From positions 4,030,001-4,094,000 of the forward strand of contig NZ_CP046564.1 of the NCBI RefSeq assembly GCF_009818105.1: DNA of 64,000 bases, written 5' to 3'. Under the pieces are notes generated by a model. It was not told where the DNA came from, made no database searches, and saw only the letters and a list, made by a program, of their open reading frames with translations. The stretch comes from Bacillus sp. N1-1. Lineage in GTDB: Bacteria; Bacillota; Bacilli; Bacillales; Guptibacillaceae. The translations under genes were made by a program, and so were the position numbers. Shown here in pieces: positions 53,546 to 62,474 of the stretch (its first letter is position 1; the number at the start of each line of letters is the position of its first letter).

Positions 53546-53660
53546 TCAAGCCCTATAAATCAATGTCTGTGAAACTCCCAATATCCTCGCCATCTGCCTT
53601 TGTGATAACCTCTCAACACCTTTCAATAAGTAGTGCTCAGATCCATGATTGGCTTTTAGA
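53546..53660 (-). pseudogene. C-terminal remnant of a Y1-type (REP-associated) transposase
   Basis: A frame of about 37 codons ending in TGA at 53546 reads LKANHGSEHYLLKGVERLSQ then RQMARILGVSQTLIYRA. The LSQRQ-ARILGVS-TLI part is a helix-turn-helix like the C-terminus of Bacillota REP-associated tyrosine transposases. An in-frame stop lies directly upstream, and no catalytic domain remains. It ends 32 bp from a REP-like unit, as expected for this transposase class. A fragment of another HTH protein is possible. Confidence 0.5.
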
Positions 53661-53754
53661 AGCTAGAATGTAAGGATTGTGGATGAATGGGAGTGGAGTG
53701 TAGACGTCAAGTTGAATTTTACACTTTTTGCTCGTTTCCTTTTTACACTTCTGC

Positions 53755-54065
53755 TTAAAAAATGCTCTTTCGATTTTTCATCCGGTGACTTTCCTCTTCT
53801 TCACCACCATGAAGCACTTCCACACGATGAAGTAAGCGATCTAAAATCGCTGTGGTGATACCTTGGTCTCCGATTAAATTGCCCCATTCATCTGGACTCT
53901 TATTTGATGTCAGGATAATCGAACTTCGTTCGTATAAATGATTAATTAAATGAAAGAATAGGTTTGCTTCTCTTTGGTCCATGGCCATATACATTAAATC
54001 ATCGATGATCACTAGGTCGGCATTTCTAATTCTCTTAAGCTGAACTTTAGATTTGTTCAGGTATC
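53755..54065 (-). pseudogene. IS21-family istB remnant
   Basis: C-terminal part of an IstB-type ATPase helper: KVQLKRIRNADLVIIDDLMY (Walker B), DQREANLFFHLINHLYERSS, ILTSNKSPDEWG, GDQGITTAILDRLLHRVEVL and MKNRKSIF at the end. Only about 100 of some 250 codons remain; the 5' part and the istA transposase gene are absent. It marks the junction between the sugar-use modules and the AT-rich polysaccharide cluster. Confidence 0.85.
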
Positions 54066-54270
54066 CCTTGCCAGAAATCCGCCGAAGAACTCAGAAGGAT
54101 AATCCTAGGCTCTTGAATCACGCAAACTTTTGACATCCTACCACTTTTCAAAACGATAGAAATCAATGAATATTTATAGATTCAAAAGTTAATACTTAAT
54201 GAAATTTAAAAATAAATTTGTATTTACCTATATATTCATAAGTGCTAAAACCGCACAATAATACTAATAT

Positions 54271-55527
54271 TTATGTAGTTTTATTCCCTCTTATAAAACT
54301 ACTGTATATAGCTAAAATAATAATAAACACAAACCCCGTTTGTAAATAATGGAATGGAATGGATGATAGCATAAATATTAAATATGGTGTAATTACACCT
54401 ATATATATATGACTAATTATGACTTCATTGATTCTTTTCCCAAAAATTTTTGTTAAAGGTAAAAATATATTATATAAAAGAAATAGTAGGTATAAACAAA
54501 GTCCTATTAAGCCATTTCTAAAAATGATTAAAATATAATTATTATCAAAACTATCCATTATTGCTTTTCCCGGGCCATTTCCTAATAGTGGATGTAACTT
54601 AAAGTAAACTATAGCTGTCTCCCAAGCATCCACCCTCGTAGTAAAGTTTAGCTGTATATTTTCTATATCCCTGAATCTTTTAAAAGACTCCATAATGTAT
54701 GGATAAATAAAAGAAATTGTTATTAAAGATATGAGTAATGCTGCAATTAGTAATTTAATTTTGATTCTTAGTTTAATAATATTATTACTAACAAATAGTG
54801 TAAGTAATAATATAACTGCTAAACTGACAATTAAAGAAATCACACCTGTTCTAGACCCTGTATAAAGTAATAAAATGGTTAATATAATCGTCATAAATAA
54901 GAAGTATTTTTTTTTATGATAAATCAATAATGTAAAGAAAATATTAATAAGTACATTCAAGAACAGCGCATTGTAATTCGGATTGTAAAAAGTACCAACT
55001 ATTCTCTGACTTGTTGAATTTATGCCTCTGGATTTTCCATAATCATAAATATACTGAAGCACATTTCTGAAATCCAGCAAATTGGTTAATTCCAACAATG
55101 AGAATGCAATAATTATCCAAATTACAAAATTCAATATTTTGATATACTTTTTTGAATAACCTGAATGAAATATATCTAGATTATATACAGTGATAAAGAG
55201 GAGCAGATATGTAAATGGTCTATAAATTTCAAATGCGTCTTGAATAATTACTTGATTATAAAAAATCGAAAAAAATAAACTGATTAACTCTATAAAGAAA
55301 ATAAAGAGTAAAAATAATACATTAATATCCTTTGGTATAATTTTGTCTTTTACATTTATAAAAACAAAGGCTACTACTAGTAATGAAATGAAATCAATCA
55401 ACCTCATGCCAAAACTAGGACCTAGCAATAGCGTGGGTGACGGACGTAATATGACAAACAATATTAGCAAAATACCTAATTTGTTTTGAAAACTAGTATT
55501 TCTTTTTTCATCGTTTTGAACCTTCAT
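54271..55527 (-). CDS. O-antigen ligase/Wzy-like polymerase, second polysaccharide cluster
   Basis: 418-aa polytopic membrane protein with about eleven helices and the ligase/polymerase signature TTRVDAWETAIVYFKLHPLLGNGPGKA near residue 300. The central RIVGTFYNPNYNALFLNVLI is also typical. Last gene of the AT-rich cluster; likely polymerises its repeat units. Codon use is much richer in A/T than in the eps-like cluster. Confidence 0.85.
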   Translation of the reverse strand: MKVQNDEKRNTSFQNKLGILLILFVILRPSPTLLLGPSFGMRLIDFISLLVVAFVFINVKDKIIPKDINVLFLLFIFFIELISLFFSIFYNQVIIQDAFEIYRPFTYLLLFITVYNLDIFHSGYSKKYIKILNFVIWIIIAFSLLELTNLLDFRNVLQYIYDYGKSRGINSTSQRIVGTFYNPNYNALFLNVLINIFFTLLIYHKKKYFLFMTIILTILLLYTGSRTGVISLIVSLAVILLLTLFVSNNIIKLRIKIKLLIAALLISLITISFIYPYIMESFKRFRDIENIQLNFTTRVDAWETAIVYFKLHPLLGNGPGKAIMDSFDNNYILIIFRNGLIGLCLYLLFLLYNIFLPLTKIFGKRINEVIISHIYIGVITPYLIFMLSSIPFHYLQTGFVFIIILAIYSSFIRGNKTT

Positions 55528-55545
55528 ACAGAACCACCATTCACT

Positions 55546-56529
55546 CTATTTCACTTTTAATAAATTAAATTCAACATTTCTACCGATAAACAAACCTTTT
55601 GTAATCGAATAAAACATTATTTTACTAATGAGGAATTTTTTTGGGTTGTACGCAAAAATACAAATAAATAAAGAAATGAGTTGAACTAAAAATGTCACTC
55701 CAAGAAAGAATCCACTTAGACTAAACATTGAAATTAATAAAGTAAATACAGAAATCACATCACATAACCAGGGTACTAAAAACTGCATAATAGGTTTGTG
55801 ATGTAACAAGACGTCAAAATTTCTATTTATCAAACTTTCCTTAATTACCTGTCCGATACCACTACTTCTCTTAGAAAATAACGCCTTTATTTTAATTTTA
55901 TTATTACTTTTTCTGTCATAATGATCTATCATATCTACGTTAATTTCTTTAACGAAGTAGCCATTACTTAACAATCTAATATACAATTCTGGTTCTTCTG
56001 ATGCAATTAAATGTCCGCTATACCCACCTACTTTTTTAATAACACTACTTTTTGCTAAAAGAGCTCCTCCAAAGTGAGTGGCTTTCTTTTCAACATTAGT
56101 CTTATAAACATTTTTGTTAATAACATTATTACCATTTCCATTTTTCACAATATCATTTCTTATACCTATTATTCCTCCGATATGCTTTTTAACAAATAAT
56201 TTTGGAATTGCTATCTCTATAAACCCCGAATGTAATACCATATCAGCATCTAAAAAAAGAATGTATTTTCCACAGCTTTTTTCGCAGCCTATATTCCTAG
56301 CCAAAGAAGCTGTGTAGAAATTAGAATTGATTATTTTGTAAATGCTAAAATTTTTGAATTCAAATTCACTAGCGATTTTAATAGTATTGTCCTTTGAATT
56401 TGAATCAACAAAAATCACTTCATAATTATAGGTTGTATTTTTCATTGCAGATTCTATTGATTCTAAACATCTTCCTATATTTTGTTCTTCATTTTTACCG
56501 ATAATTACAATTGATAATTCAATATTCAT
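55546..56529 (-). CDS. GT2 glycosyltransferase
   Basis: 327-aa GT-A fold transferase: ELSIVIIGKNEEQNIGRCLESI at the N-terminus, VIFVDSNSKDNTIKIA, and the metal-binding LFLDADMVLHSGFIEI (DxD near residue 98). The C-terminal part has membrane-associated helices. Start taken at ATG 56529 because the family begins close to this point; an ATG at 56547 overlaps the previous gene by 14 bp. Neither has a strong ribosome site. Sugar donor unknown. Confidence 0.88.
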   Translation of the reverse strand: MNIELSIVIIGKNEEQNIGRCLESIESAMKNTTYNYEVIFVDSNSKDNTIKIASEFEFKNFSIYKIINSNFYTASLARNIGCEKSCGKYILFLDADMVLHSGFIEIAIPKLFVKKHIGGIIGIRNDIVKNGNGNNVINKNVYKTNVEKKATHFGGALLAKSSVIKKVGGYSGHLIASEEPELYIRLLSNGYFVKEINVDMIDHYDRKSNNKIKIKALFSKRSSGIGQVIKESLINRNFDVLLHHKPIMQFLVPWLCDVISVFTLLISMFSLSGFFLGVTFLVQLISLFICIFAYNPKKFLISKIMFYSITKGLFIGRNVEFNLLKVK

Positions 56530-56533
56530 AAAT

Positions 56534-57748
56534 TCACATACTTTCATTCTGATCTATCATCTTTAATACTTGTTTAATATGTATATCCCAAGTGAATTTT
56601 TTCTCTACCACTTTTCTAGATCTTTCTTTCATAGCAATCATTTTCTTCTTATCATTAAAATACTGAATAATAATATTAGTTAATTCAAAGGTGCTATCAT
56701 TAATAAGGTATCCTGTAATATTATGTTCTATAATTTCTGATGAAGCAGTTATTATTTTTGGTGCATCTTCTTTCAGCCCTACACATGGAACTCCTGAAGC
56801 TAATGCTTCTAAAAAAACATGGCCAAAACCCTCATAAGTGCTTGCTAACACAAAAAGGTCCGCAATTTTATAGAAGATCTCCACATCATCTCTATTTCCA
56901 AAAAAAACAACATTTTCTTCTAAGTCTTTTTCTGAAACTAATTTTTTAAGTTCATTTAATAGAGGGCCATCCCCCACAATATACAACATTATATTTTGAT
57001 CTTTTACTTTATCGAGCGATTCTATTATTAATTTAGTGTTTTTTTCTGAAGTAAGTCTAGAAACCGTTAGTACAATATCTTTGTTAACGTCTTTTGTTCT
57101 ACCTATTAAATTTAATATTTCTTCTTTTTCTCGGATTGATTTAAGAGGCGTGAATTTTCTCATATTAATACCAGGTGGAATTACTTTTATTCTATTACTT
57201 GTTAAGTTAAAATGATTTTCTATTTCCAACTTTTTTGACTGACTTAAAACACAGATAGCAATATTACTTTCTAATATTTTTTTCTCAATATATTCAATTT
57301 GAGGAATGATGGCTTTATAATATATTTTTCGATACTGATTAACTTGGTCTAAATTAATTTTTTGTAGTTTTGAAGCTATTAATGGCATTAAGAAGGCAGA
57401 TCTACTTGGGTTTATCTTTGAACATACATATGCAAAATAAAAATGTCGACTTATATAATAATTTTCTCTATTCTTTATAATTCTTCTTAAACCCTTATTT
57501 AATTTGAAAACTACATAAAAAGGATAAATTAAATAAAAAAATTTTCCTATTCCGTGTACGTTAATTCTTGATACATTAACATCGTATATTTTTTCTTGCT
57601 TAGGTAGTTTTTGTCCTGAAGTTGTTGTAACAATTTCTACTTCATGTTTTGTATTTGCTTTTATAGTAGCCGCTACATTCTTCATATAGCTTACCAACCC
57701 ACCTATATTTGGTAAATACGAATTAGATAACAAAAAAATTTTTTTCAC
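56534..57748 (-). CDS. GT4 glycosyltransferase
   Basis: 404-aa GT-B fold enzyme with LLSNSYLPNIGGLVSYMKNVAA at the N-terminus, VIPPGINMRKFTPL, TVSRLTSEKNTKLIIESL and STYEGFGHVFLEALASGVPCVG (E-x7-E). It adds a sugar to the repeat unit of the second polysaccharide. Sits 23 bp downstream of the unknown toroid-like gene in one minus-strand operon. Confidence 0.9.
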   Translation of the reverse strand: MKKIFLLSNSYLPNIGGLVSYMKNVAATIKANTKHEVEIVTTTSGQKLPKQEKIYDVNVSRINVHGIGKFFYLIYPFYVVFKLNKGLRRIIKNRENYYISRHFYFAYVCSKINPSRSAFLMPLIASKLQKINLDQVNQYRKIYYKAIIPQIEYIEKKILESNIAICVLSQSKKLEIENHFNLTSNRIKVIPPGINMRKFTPLKSIREKEEILNLIGRTKDVNKDIVLTVSRLTSEKNTKLIIESLDKVKDQNIMLYIVGDGPLLNELKKLVSEKDLEENVVFFGNRDDVEIFYKIADLFVLASTYEGFGHVFLEALASGVPCVGLKEDAPKIITASSEIIEHNITGYLINDSTFELTNIIIQYFNDKKKMIAMKERSRKVVEKKFTWDIHIKQVLKMIDQNESM

Positions 57749-57771
57749 GTTTTATTTATCTCCTTATAATT

Positions 57772-58953
57772 CTACTTTAATATAGATACAAGCTTTGCAA
57801 AAAATAATTTCCTTTTAGTAATTGTGTGGTTCTCTTTGCCTCTAAAGCCGTTTGATCTAATTAACTTATAGTTCCTTTCACAAATTTTAAAGAGATCTTC
57901 AGAAAAACCTTCTTTCAACATGTATCTCGATAAAGAGTGTATTACCCATGCATCTGATCTAGGATAAAATCTTTTATCAAATGGTTTGCCACCTTTTAAA
58001 ATAATTGGGTTAAAGTATTCACCATTCCATGAAAATTCAAGTATATTGTTTTTGATCTTTTCTACCTTATGCATAATATCTTTATTATCAATAAATTCAG
58101 ACGCTTCCACTAAACCCTTAAGAACAGATGCGTAACCCCATATATCGACTTTATCTGTCATCTTATCCCCCTTTATAACATATGGAATCCACCCTTCATT
58201 ATCTATTGAATTCAATAGATATGTAGTTACTCTATTTATTATTTCCAAATTTTTTTTATTTGGATAATTACATTGTGCTACACAATGATATCTTAACTGC
58301 TGAGCTATATGAAAATTATCCACTTTGTCCTTTGCAATATTATTTGTGTAGCTGCTACTTTCCCTATGAAAGTATCTCCAGTAACTTCCCTTTTCTGCCT
58401 CTTCAAGTTCAGAATGCATAAAATTTATCATCCCATCTAAAACTTCTACAACCTGAGGATTTAAATCAATTAATTCAGAAATAGCTCCAATAGTAAATGA
58501 TACTCCATTAGTTATATGTACTTCCTTATAAGTCAATGGTGCATAAGGAATCACATAAAAATCGCCCTTATATCGATAGCTGTGTTCTATCACCCAAGAA
58601 GTTGCCTTCTCGATCGCTTCCTCAAAAGACTTATCTCCCGTTACCTTTTGATATTTAACTAAAGCATATAGTGATAATATTTCAGGAGTAGTAGACTCTT
58701 TCATTGTTTTTTTACTTAAATTATTGCCAAAAATAAAATTATACCCGATATCAAACCCTCCATCGGGATTTTGGTTTTCACTAATCATTTTCGCAATTAC
58801 TTTAGCTTCGACAAACCAGGCTTCTTCTAAAGTTAAATTATACATATCAAGACAAAACAGCAAACTTTCATACAGTGTTTGAGAACTAAGTATGTTATTA
58901 CCTGGACTATTAACAAAATGTAAAACTTGATTTTTCACTCTACTTTTTAGCAT
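57772..58953 (-). CDS. Unknown protein, likely alpha/alpha-toroid fold
   Basis: 393 aa, not recognised as a named enzyme. Repeats with the marks MISENQNPDGGFDIGY, GAISELIDLN, NSIDNEGWIPYVIKG and DIWGYASVLKGLVEA suggest pairs of helices as in terpenoid cyclase/prenyltransferase or six-hairpin glycosidase toroids. The QNPDGGF and DNEGW stretches recall QW-type motifs. No signal peptide is evident. Start at ATG 58953 behind AAGGGG; a longer frame to 59052 overlaps the acetyltransferase gene. Placed between an acetyltransferase and a glycosyltransferase gene, so it likely serves the same polymer. Confidence 0.7.
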   Translation of the reverse strand: MLKSRVKNQVLHFVNSPGNNILSSQTLYESLLFCLDMYNLTLEEAWFVEAKVIAKMISENQNPDGGFDIGYNFIFGNNLSKKTMKESTTPEILSLYALVKYQKVTGDKSFEEAIEKATSWVIEHSYRYKGDFYVIPYAPLTYKEVHITNGVSFTIGAISELIDLNPQVVEVLDGMINFMHSELEEAEKGSYWRYFHRESSSYTNNIAKDKVDNFHIAQQLRYHCVAQCNYPNKKNLEIINRVTTYLLNSIDNEGWIPYVIKGDKMTDKVDIWGYASVLKGLVEASEFIDNKDIMHKVEKIKNNILEFSWNGEYFNPIILKGGKPFDKRFYPRSDAWVIHSLSRYMLKEGFSEDLFKICERNYKLIRSNGFRGKENHTITKRKLFFAKLVSILK

Positions 58954-58964
58954 GTTTATACCCC

Positions 58965-59477
58965 TTATTTTAATATTTTTTTCGCTGGAACTCCTCCAAA
59001 TATTGAAGACTCCTCCTCTTCTATTCTTCCTACACCACCAGCTGCAACACATGAACCTTCAGGAATATTAGAGCCAGCTAACAAAACCACATGAGCAGCT
59101 AGCCAACAGCCCTTACCAATCTTAACAGGTGATTTAGAGTGTTCCCCAAATCGAAAACTTCCGTTGATTTTCGTATGATTCCCAGAAGAAATACATACAT
59201 ATGGTCCTACAATGACCTCATCATCTATTTTAATATTTCCCATTGCGTTAATCCAGGATCCAAAACCTATATAAACATTATCACCAATTTCAATATTGCG
59301 AGGGTTTAGTATATTTACACTCTTAGAAATTTGTAAATTTTGACCAGCTTTTCTTATGAAAAGTTTATATACTGATCCTCTAATTTTGTTTCCGAATTGA
59401 GAATCCGGTAAAAAATTAACCATTGCTACTAAAGTATAGTAAAGTAATAAGTATACTTCTTTGAAAATTTTTTTCAT
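58965..59477 (-). CDS. Hexapeptide-repeat O-acetyltransferase (WbbJ/maltose-acetyltransferase type)
   Basis: 170-aa left-handed beta-helix protein: LNPRNIEIGDNVYIGFGSWI, IDDEVIVGPYVCISSGNHTK (catalytic His near 101), KIGKGCWLAAHVVLLAGSNI and GGVPAKKILK at the C-terminus. Family members acetylate sugar hydroxyls. An N-terminal hydrophobic stretch may associate it with the membrane. Five bp from the flippase gene, in operon. Confidence 0.9.
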   Translation of the reverse strand: MKKIFKEVYLLLYYTLVAMVNFLPDSQFGNKIRGSVYKLFIRKAGQNLQISKSVNILNPRNIEIGDNVYIGFGSWINAMGNIKIDDEVIVGPYVCISSGNHTKINGSFRFGEHSKSPVKIGKGCWLAAHVVLLAGSNIPEGSCVAAGGVGRIEEEESSIFGGVPAKKILK

Positions 59478-59481
59478 TATG

Positions 59482-60897
59482 CTAACCTCTCAACTTATTA
59501 AATTGGTTTTTATATTTTTTGTATATAAAAATTAATAAAATTAAAAACATGATTACTTTTACATAAAAGGTAAAGTCTTTTACTATTAAACTTAGTAACG
59601 AACCAAATATCAAATAATAATAATAAACAGGCAAAGGGTTAGTAATGTTATTAAATTCTGGTTTTATTTTTTTGAATAAATAAACTTGCCCAATAATACT
59701 TCCTGATACTTTTCCTATAACAAATGCATACACTCCAAATTTATTAATAAGCAGGGACATAACAATTAATTGACCCAGCGTTGTCACAACACTATTGTAA
59801 AATAATACATTTGTTTTACCTATTGCATTAAATAGATTATTGAATACCAATGTTGGAGCGCTAACTAATTGACCAATAGCTAATATTATTAATAAATACG
59901 AATAGGAAGTTACGTTAAAAAAATCTAAAATTTCGTTACTGAATGAAACTACTAATATTGTTAATAAAAAAACTACTAATATGTTATTTTTTAATGTACG
60001 GCGATATTGGTCTAGAAATAAAGTATTTTCTTGGAGATACAACAACTTGGTAAAACTCGGTAAATTAGACGTATTCACTATCCTGGGTATTATCTTTATT
60101 AACATTGTAATTTTAATGCATATGAAATATATCCCTAACATTCTTTGATCAAATACACTGGTTATTATCAATTGGTCTGCTTTGTCATAAATTAGAACCA
60201 AAAATGATGTCAATAAAGTAAAAGATATATAACTCCAAAACCCTTCTGGCAAGTATAATTTACCTACTATTGTGATTCCATATTTTTTTATATACTCTTT
60301 AATCAATATGAAATCCAAAATAATTAATACTATTAATGTAACAAATAGAAAAACGATTCTATAGGTTAATAATGAAGTAAAAAATAAAATTATTATTGTA
60401 ATGATTAAGCCTCTAATAATTGGAAATGCTTTTTCGAATATAGCTGCCTTTTTAATTTGGAGGCTTCCTCTTAAATGTCCATTCAAAACTCCGAATATTA
60501 GCGCAAAAAAACCTAAAGTTATAAACCCTATTAATTCATTATGAGTTATTTTTAATAAAGTTATAAAATAATTTTCAAAAATCAATACATTTGCTACCAC
60601 TATTATATAAAATAAAATACATATCAAAAAAAATGTATTAATAAAACTGGATATATACTTCTCTTTTATACTAGGTATCAATCTAGATAAACTAGTTTGT
60701 GAATTCATTGTAAATATAGACATTATAAACAAGAAAAACATTTCAATTAACGCAAAAAAACCAGCCATTTCTAATGAAAAATTACTAATTAACTTAATTT
60801 CTAATAATGATATAGGGATGCTTATTATTGTCACAATAAAAGACCACTTAATCCCATTGGCAGTGTCAGTTATAACTTTATTACCTGATATCTCCAT
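59482..60897 (-). CDS. Oligosaccharide flippase (Wzx type), second cluster
   Basis: 471-aa membrane protein with twelve to fourteen helices, N-terminal segment ANGIKWSFIVTIISIPISLLE and internal DKADQLIITSVFDQRMLGIY, typical of the polysaccharide flippase family. First gene of a minus-strand operon that runs to 54.3 kb. The ribosome-like AGGAG lies 14 bp before its ATG, a long spacing. Confidence 0.88.
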   Translation of the reverse strand: MEISGNKVITDTANGIKWSFIVTIISIPISLLEIKLISNFSLEMAGFFALIEMFFLFIMSIFTMNSQTSLSRLIPSIKEKYISSFINTFFLICILFYIIVVANVLIFENYFITLLKITHNELIGFITLGFFALIFGVLNGHLRGSLQIKKAAIFEKAFPIIRGLIITIIILFFTSLLTYRIVFLFVTLIVLIILDFILIKEYIKKYGITIVGKLYLPEGFWSYISFTLLTSFLVLIYDKADQLIITSVFDQRMLGIYFICIKITMLIKIIPRIVNTSNLPSFTKLLYLQENTLFLDQYRRTLKNNILVVFLLTILVVSFSNEILDFFNVTSYSYLLIILAIGQLVSAPTLVFNNLFNAIGKTNVLFYNSVVTTLGQLIVMSLLINKFGVYAFVIGKVSGSIIGQVYLFKKIKPEFNNITNPLPVYYYYLIFGSLLSLIVKDFTFYVKVIMFLILLIFIYKKYKNQFNKLRG

Positions 60898-61483
60898 TAA
60901 ATTATATATTTTCTCCTTTGTAAAAGCATATCACTTCTTAAAACGTACGGTTTTCAAATAAAATACAGCTATTAACTTTTCTCTTCCTTTGATATCTACT
61001 AAAATCCTTTTCTATAATAAAAGTATGACCAAATATCCTCAAAAATTTAAAGAGCCACAATTACCATTGCATCAGCTGAAACTATAAATTCATACTATAT
61101 TAATTTAATAACAAATCCTTCGGTGTTATTAACGGAAAGATTGTTCATTTTTAAAAGTATGTTTTTTAATTCCTAGAATAATTAGTTTTGGTAAATAATA
61201 TGGAAATTAGTTTTATGAATAAATTCTTTTTGAAATAGGTTCTACCTGTTATTACTAGATAAACAATGGCTTTATTAACAAATAGTATTCTTTGATAACT
61301 TTAAAATAGCACAAGATACTTTTCATTAAAAAATGTTCTAGTGTCTTTAATCAATAACTGAAGTTGAATAATCACATATAACCATCTTTTTTAAATACTG
61401 GCCATTTATAATAGATTTATATTTACTTATTATATGTAATCTAATAGAAAAAAATTAACATGCTACCCCTTCATTCTCAATAA
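60898..61483. other. AT-rich intergenic region, no gene seen
   Basis: 586 bp, very AT-rich, between the TviC-type gene and the flippase gene. No reading frame, tRNA or repeat of note is visible. It should hold the promoter of the flippase operon, but many -10-like boxes make any single choice unsafe. I see no clear terminator for the upstream epimerase gene. Confidence 0.6.
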
Positions 61484-62473
61484 TTAGAAGTTATCGCTCG
61501 TTAAATCCATTTTATACCAATCAATAGCGTGTTTAATTCCCTCACTAAATGCCCAGTTTGGTCTATAGTTTAAATTTTCTTTTGCAAGGTTAATATCAGC
61601 ATTACTATGCTTAATGTCACCTTTTCTTTCTTCCGCAAATATAGGCGTTATATCTTTTTCTAATGCCTTACACAATCCTTCATATATATCAATCAGATAC
61701 TCTCTTCCACCATAAGCAATATTATATCCCTGCCCGGCTACTTCATGAGATGCATTACAAGCCTTCAAATTGGCTTCAATAACATTCTCAATATAAGTAA
61801 AATCTCTGCTCTGCTTACCATCACCATTTATTGTCGGCTGTTCACCAGCTAATAACTGCTTAATAAATTTTGGGATAACTGCCGCATATGCCCCATCAGG
61901 ATCCTGCCTTCTACCAAACACATTAAAATAGCGAAGACCATACGTATCTAAGCCATACAACTTGGTATATAGTTTCCCGTATTCCTCATTCACTTTTTTC
62001 GTTAGCGCATATGGTGATAATACATTCCCTTCTCTACCTTCCTTTTTAGGTAAAGTAGGCTCATCCCCGTATATCGATGAACTAGAGGCATACACAAACT
62101 TCTTCACACCATTTTGTCTAGCAGCTTCCATCATATTTAATGTACCTTTAATATTAATGTCTTCATAAAGTAAAGGCATTTCAATACTTCTAGGTACACT
62201 TCCCCACGCGGCTTGATGGAGCACAAAATCTATTCCTTCACATGCTTTTTCACAAATGCTTAAATCACGGATGTCACCTTCAACAAACTCATAATTAGGA
62301 TTATTTATAAACTCATCTACGTTTTCTCTTTTACCAGTGGAGAGGTTATCAAGCCCTCTTACCTCATATCCTAATTTCAGAATTGCTTCTGCAAGATTTG
62401 AACCAATAAATCCAGCAACACCAGTTATTAAAAATTTACTTCCTTCTGGAAAAACTATATTTTCGTACCCCAT
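61484..62473 (-). CDS. tviC: UDP-N-acetylglucosaminuronate/UDP-GlcNAc 4-epimerase, TviC/WbpP type
   Basis: 329-aa extended SDR. NAD site LITGVAGFIGSNLAEAIL, VLHQAAWGSVPRSI, SSSIYGDEPTLPK, the catalytic YALTK, and RYFNVFGRRQDPDGAYAAVI, the hallmark of WbpP/TviC epimerases. With the dehydrogenase encoded just upstream it would make UDP-GalNAcA, a capsule sugar as in Vi antigen. Start ATG 62473 behind GGAGG; a longer frame to 62500 overlaps the dehydrogenase gene. Confidence 0.92.
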   Translation of the reverse strand: MGYENIVFPEGSKFLITGVAGFIGSNLAEAILKLGYEVRGLDNLSTGKRENVDEFINNPNYEFVEGDIRDLSICEKACEGIDFVLHQAAWGSVPRSIEMPLLYEDINIKGTLNMMEAARQNGVKKFVYASSSSIYGDEPTLPKKEGREGNVLSPYALTKKVNEEYGKLYTKLYGLDTYGLRYFNVFGRRQDPDGAYAAVIPKFIKQLLAGEQPTINGDGKQSRDFTYIENVIEANLKACNASHEVAGQGYNIAYGGREYLIDIYEGLCKALEKDITPIFAEERKGDIKHSNADINLAKENLNYRPNWAFSEGIKHAIDWYKMDLTSDNF

Positions 62474-62474
62474 T

